A program made the translations under genes and the position numbers. A stretch of 8,222 nucleotides of DNA from Rhodanobacter sp. UBA5168 (GTDB taxonomy: Bacteria; Pseudomonadota; Gammaproteobacteria; Xanthomonadales; Rhodanobacteraceae): positions 1 to 8,222 of the forward strand of contig DHXA01000025.1 in NCBI GenBank assembly GCA_002413455.1. The letters are read 5' to 3'. This document shows, in pieces, positions 6,759 to 8,222 of the stretch. Below the pieces are notes generated by a model, which worked only from the letters and a program-made list of their open reading frames with translations, was not told the DNA's origin and made no database searches. The first letter of the stretch is position 1. Each line of letters begins with the position of its first letter.

Positions 6759-7877
6759 ATGAGTGAAACCCTCTCGCTCGCGCCCAGCGCGCGTTACCTC
6801 GAAGGCGTCGCCGCGCATCGCTGGGAATCCGATCCATCGCAGCTGGCGCTGCTGCCCGAGTTCGACCGCATGCACGCGGCACTTTGCGCCGGACCCGCGA
6901 ACGGCCAAGGTCTGTTTGGACGGCTGAAATCGCTGCTCGGCAACGATCAGCCCGGGACGGTGCCGGGCTTGTATCTTTGGGGCACGGTCGGCCGTGGCAA
7001 GACCTTCCTGATGGACCTGTTCGCCGCCAGCCTGCCGCACGGCATCGCATTGCGTCGGCACTATCACCGCTTCATGGGCGAGGTGCACCAGAGTCTGCGC
7101 GCGCTGGGCGAGCGGCAGAGCCCGCTGGTCGAGGTGGCCGCCGGCATCGCCGAACGCTGCCGCGTGTTGTGCCTGGACGAGTTTCTGGTCCACGACATCG
7201 GCGACGCGATGATCCTGTCCGGATTGCTCGACGAGCTGTTCAAGCGCGGCGTGAGTCTGGTTACCACCTCCAACACCGCGCCGGCCAACCTGTACCGGGA
7301 CGGCCTGCAGCGCGCGCGGTTCCTGCCCGCGATCGCGCTGATCGAGCGGCACTGCCATGTGCTCGAGATGGCTTCGTCGCACGACTGGCGCCTGCGTGCG
7401 CTGACCCAGGCGCCGGTTTATCTGACGCCTCCCGGCGCCGAGGCGCATCGCGCGCTGGAGCGCATCTTCGCCAGTCAGGCCAGCGGCGCGGTGCAGCAGG
7501 ATGGCGTACTGCGCATCAACGGCCGTGATATCCCGTTCCATAAGCGCGCCGACGGCATCCTGTGGTTCGACTTCGCGGCGCTGTGCGAGGGCCCCCGCGC
7601 CGTGGCCGACTACATCGCGCTGGCCAAGGCCGGCCCCACGATCATCATCGCCAACGTGCCGCAGTTCACCATCTACAGCGACGATGCGGCCCGGCGCTTC
7701 GTGCAATTGGTGGACGAGTTCTACGACCACCACGTCAAGCTGGTGCTCTCCGCGGCCGCACCGATTACCGAGCTGTACGACGGCGAACGCCTGCGCGCCG
7801 AATTCGGCCGCACCGAATCACGGCTGATCGAGATGCAAAGCGAGGAGTACCTCGCGCAACCACACCGGACGGAGTGA
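6759..7877 (+). CDS. zapE: ZapE/AFG1-family ATPase
   Basis: P-loop ATPase of 372 residues, close in length to E. coli ZapE (375). Bacterial ZapE is reported to act at the FtsZ ring during constriction; the mitochondrial relative Afg1/LACE1 helps remove or insert membrane proteins. Visible motifs: N-terminal SARYLEG (9-15), Walker A GTVGRGKT (75-82), HYHRFMGEVH (101-110), Walker B VLCLDE (136-141) followed by FLVHDIGDAM, a sensor-like VTTSN (168-172), and the arginine-finger segment LQRARFLPAI (183-192). The C-terminal block is FVQLVDEFYDHHVKL (314-328), ending in SRLIEMQSEEYL. No key residue is missing. The reading frame is open far upstream (to 6390), but that part overlaps the hydrolase in another frame and reads as a shadow. 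ATG 6759 starts MSETLSLAPS and fits the family length, although no clear Shine-Dalgarno precedes it; translational coupling to the upstream gene, whose stop is 35 nt away, could explain that. Confidence 0.95.
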   Translation: MSETLSLAPSARYLEGVAAHRWESDPSQLALLPEFDRMHAALCAGPANGQGLFGRLKSLLGNDQPGTVPGLYLWGTVGRGKTFLMDLFAASLPHGIALRRHYHRFMGEVHQSLRALGERQSPLVEVAAGIAERCRVLCLDEFLVHDIGDAMILSGLLDELFKRGVSLVTTSNTAPANLYRDGLQRARFLPAIALIERHCHVLEMASSHDWRLRALTQAPVYLTPPGAEAHRALERIFASQASGAVQQDGVLRINGRDIPFHKRADGILWFDFAALCEGPRAVADYIALAKAGPTIIIANVPQFTIYSDDAARRFVQLVDEFYDHHVKLVLSAAAPITELYDGERLRAEFGRTESRLIEMQSEEYLAQPHRTE

Positions 7878-7925
7878 CGGCCCCGGGCCGCCCTTGTGCG
7901 GCACGCGTTTCCCGTCAACATTCCG

Positions 7926-7954
7926 TTGCGGCGACCCGTGGACCGCAGTAGCCT
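7926..7954 (+). promoter_or_regulatory. Weak candidate promoter before the GAF-domain gene
   Basis: TTGCGG (7926-7931) and TAGCCT (7949-7954) are separated by 17 nt. Each matches only three of six consensus bases. The 122-nt gap after zapE shows no classical terminator (only a short GC palindrome at 7879-7891 without a T tail), so read-through from zapE is equally possible. Confidence 0.25.
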
Positions 7955-7999
7955 GCCGAAACGCAATGACGCGGTTCCCTGGCTGGGAGGGGGCGGGTG

Positions 8000-8222
8000 A
8001 TGCACTCGACCACGGACAGGAGCCCGGGCTCGGCGCCGGATGCGCTGCAGGACGATGCCGAGAAGGACGCCTTGACAACCTTCACCCTGCCGTCGGATGA
8101 ACCGTTTGCGGTGCCCGGGTTTGACGCCGTGGCGCGACTGGCCGCCGGATCGCTCAAGGTGCCGCTGGTCTCGCTGATACTCAGCGGTGGCGGGGCGTTC
8201 TGGTTTACCAGCGACCCGCGCG
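8000..8222 (+). CDS. N-terminal part of a GAF-domain protein, probably signalling (partial, runs off right edge)
   Basis: An open frame of 74 codons from ATG 8000 with no stop before the edge. GGAGG at 7986-7990 lies nine bases before it; an in-frame GTG immediately upstream (7997) is six bases from the same site and is equally possible. The first 35 residues are acidic and disordered-looking. From about residue 38 the sequence PGFDAVARLAAGSLKVPLVSLILSG followed by AFWF matches the start of GAF domains (usual pattern: FD-RLARLLGVP-ALVSLVD-RQWF). In bacteria this N-terminal GAF arrangement is usual in histidine kinases, diguanylate cyclases and related sensors, but the output domain is outside the window, so the function is open. 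Confidence 0.65.
   Translation, partial: MHSTTDRSPGSAPDALQDDAEKDALTTFTLPSDEPFAVPGFDAVARLAAGSLKVPLVSLILSGGGAFWFTSDPR

Noticed and set aside
6645..7733. A 362-codon minus-strand frame opposite zapE
   Set aside because: It is rich in Gln, Arg, Gly and His without any motif, and the plus strand has Walker A and B motifs in the right places.
7879..7891. GC palindrome CGGCCC-C-GGGCCG just after the zapE stop as a terminator
   Set aside because: The loop is too tight unless the stem opens to 4 bp, and no T run follows it.

Overview
The window is a high-GC stretch (roughly two thirds G+C by eye) of a proteobacterial chromosome. The gene types (an MdtA/MdtB-type RND pump, a membrane-anchored cytochrome c5, AcpH and ZapE) and the style of the proteins suggest a gammaproteobacterium, most likely of the Xanthomonadales (Rhodanobacter/Dyella-like). 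That placement is an inference from protein flavour, not a database result. No mobile element, CRISPR array, tRNA or rRNA is visible.

Layout. (1) Positions 1-4261, minus strand: an RND multidrug-efflux operon read right to left. The periplasmic adaptor (mdtA-like) comes first, then, after a 107-nt gap, an MdtB-like inner-membrane pump that runs off the left edge with about 100 residues missing. (2) Positions 4262-4760: a 499-nt divergent intergenic region. It holds a good sigma-70 promoter for the cytochrome gene, a weaker candidate promoter for the pump with a 10-bp-phased TTGAAC repeat, several inverted repeats, and a long GC-rich cytochrome leader that can fold into hairpins. (3) Positions 4761-5294, plus strand: a membrane-anchored mono-haem cytochrome c5, started by GTG and followed by a clear rho-independent terminator at 5319-5346. 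(4) Positions 5380-5973, minus strand: acyl-carrier-protein phosphodiesterase (AcpH), convergent with the cytochrome. (5) Positions 6028-7877, plus strand: an alpha/beta hydrolase of the COG2945 type followed after 35 nt by the ATPase ZapE, probably one transcript, diverging from acpH across only about 54 nt. (6) Positions 8000-8222, plus strand: the first 74 codons of a GAF-domain protein, probably a signalling protein, cut by the right edge.

Functionally the genes form several small, ordinary envelope and housekeeping units: drug efflux, respiratory electron transfer, ACP prosthetic-group turnover, a serine hydrolase, and a cell-division/membrane-protein quality-control ATPase. I see no convincing new multi-gene system. 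The points most worth a second look are a Gly/Ser/Asn-rich insertion of about 36 residues in the MdtB-like periplasmic domain, the structured cytochrome leader, and the repeat-rich divergent regulatory region. Very long open frames lie antisense to the pump genes (for example 926 codons at 153-2933); they are GC-driven shadows.
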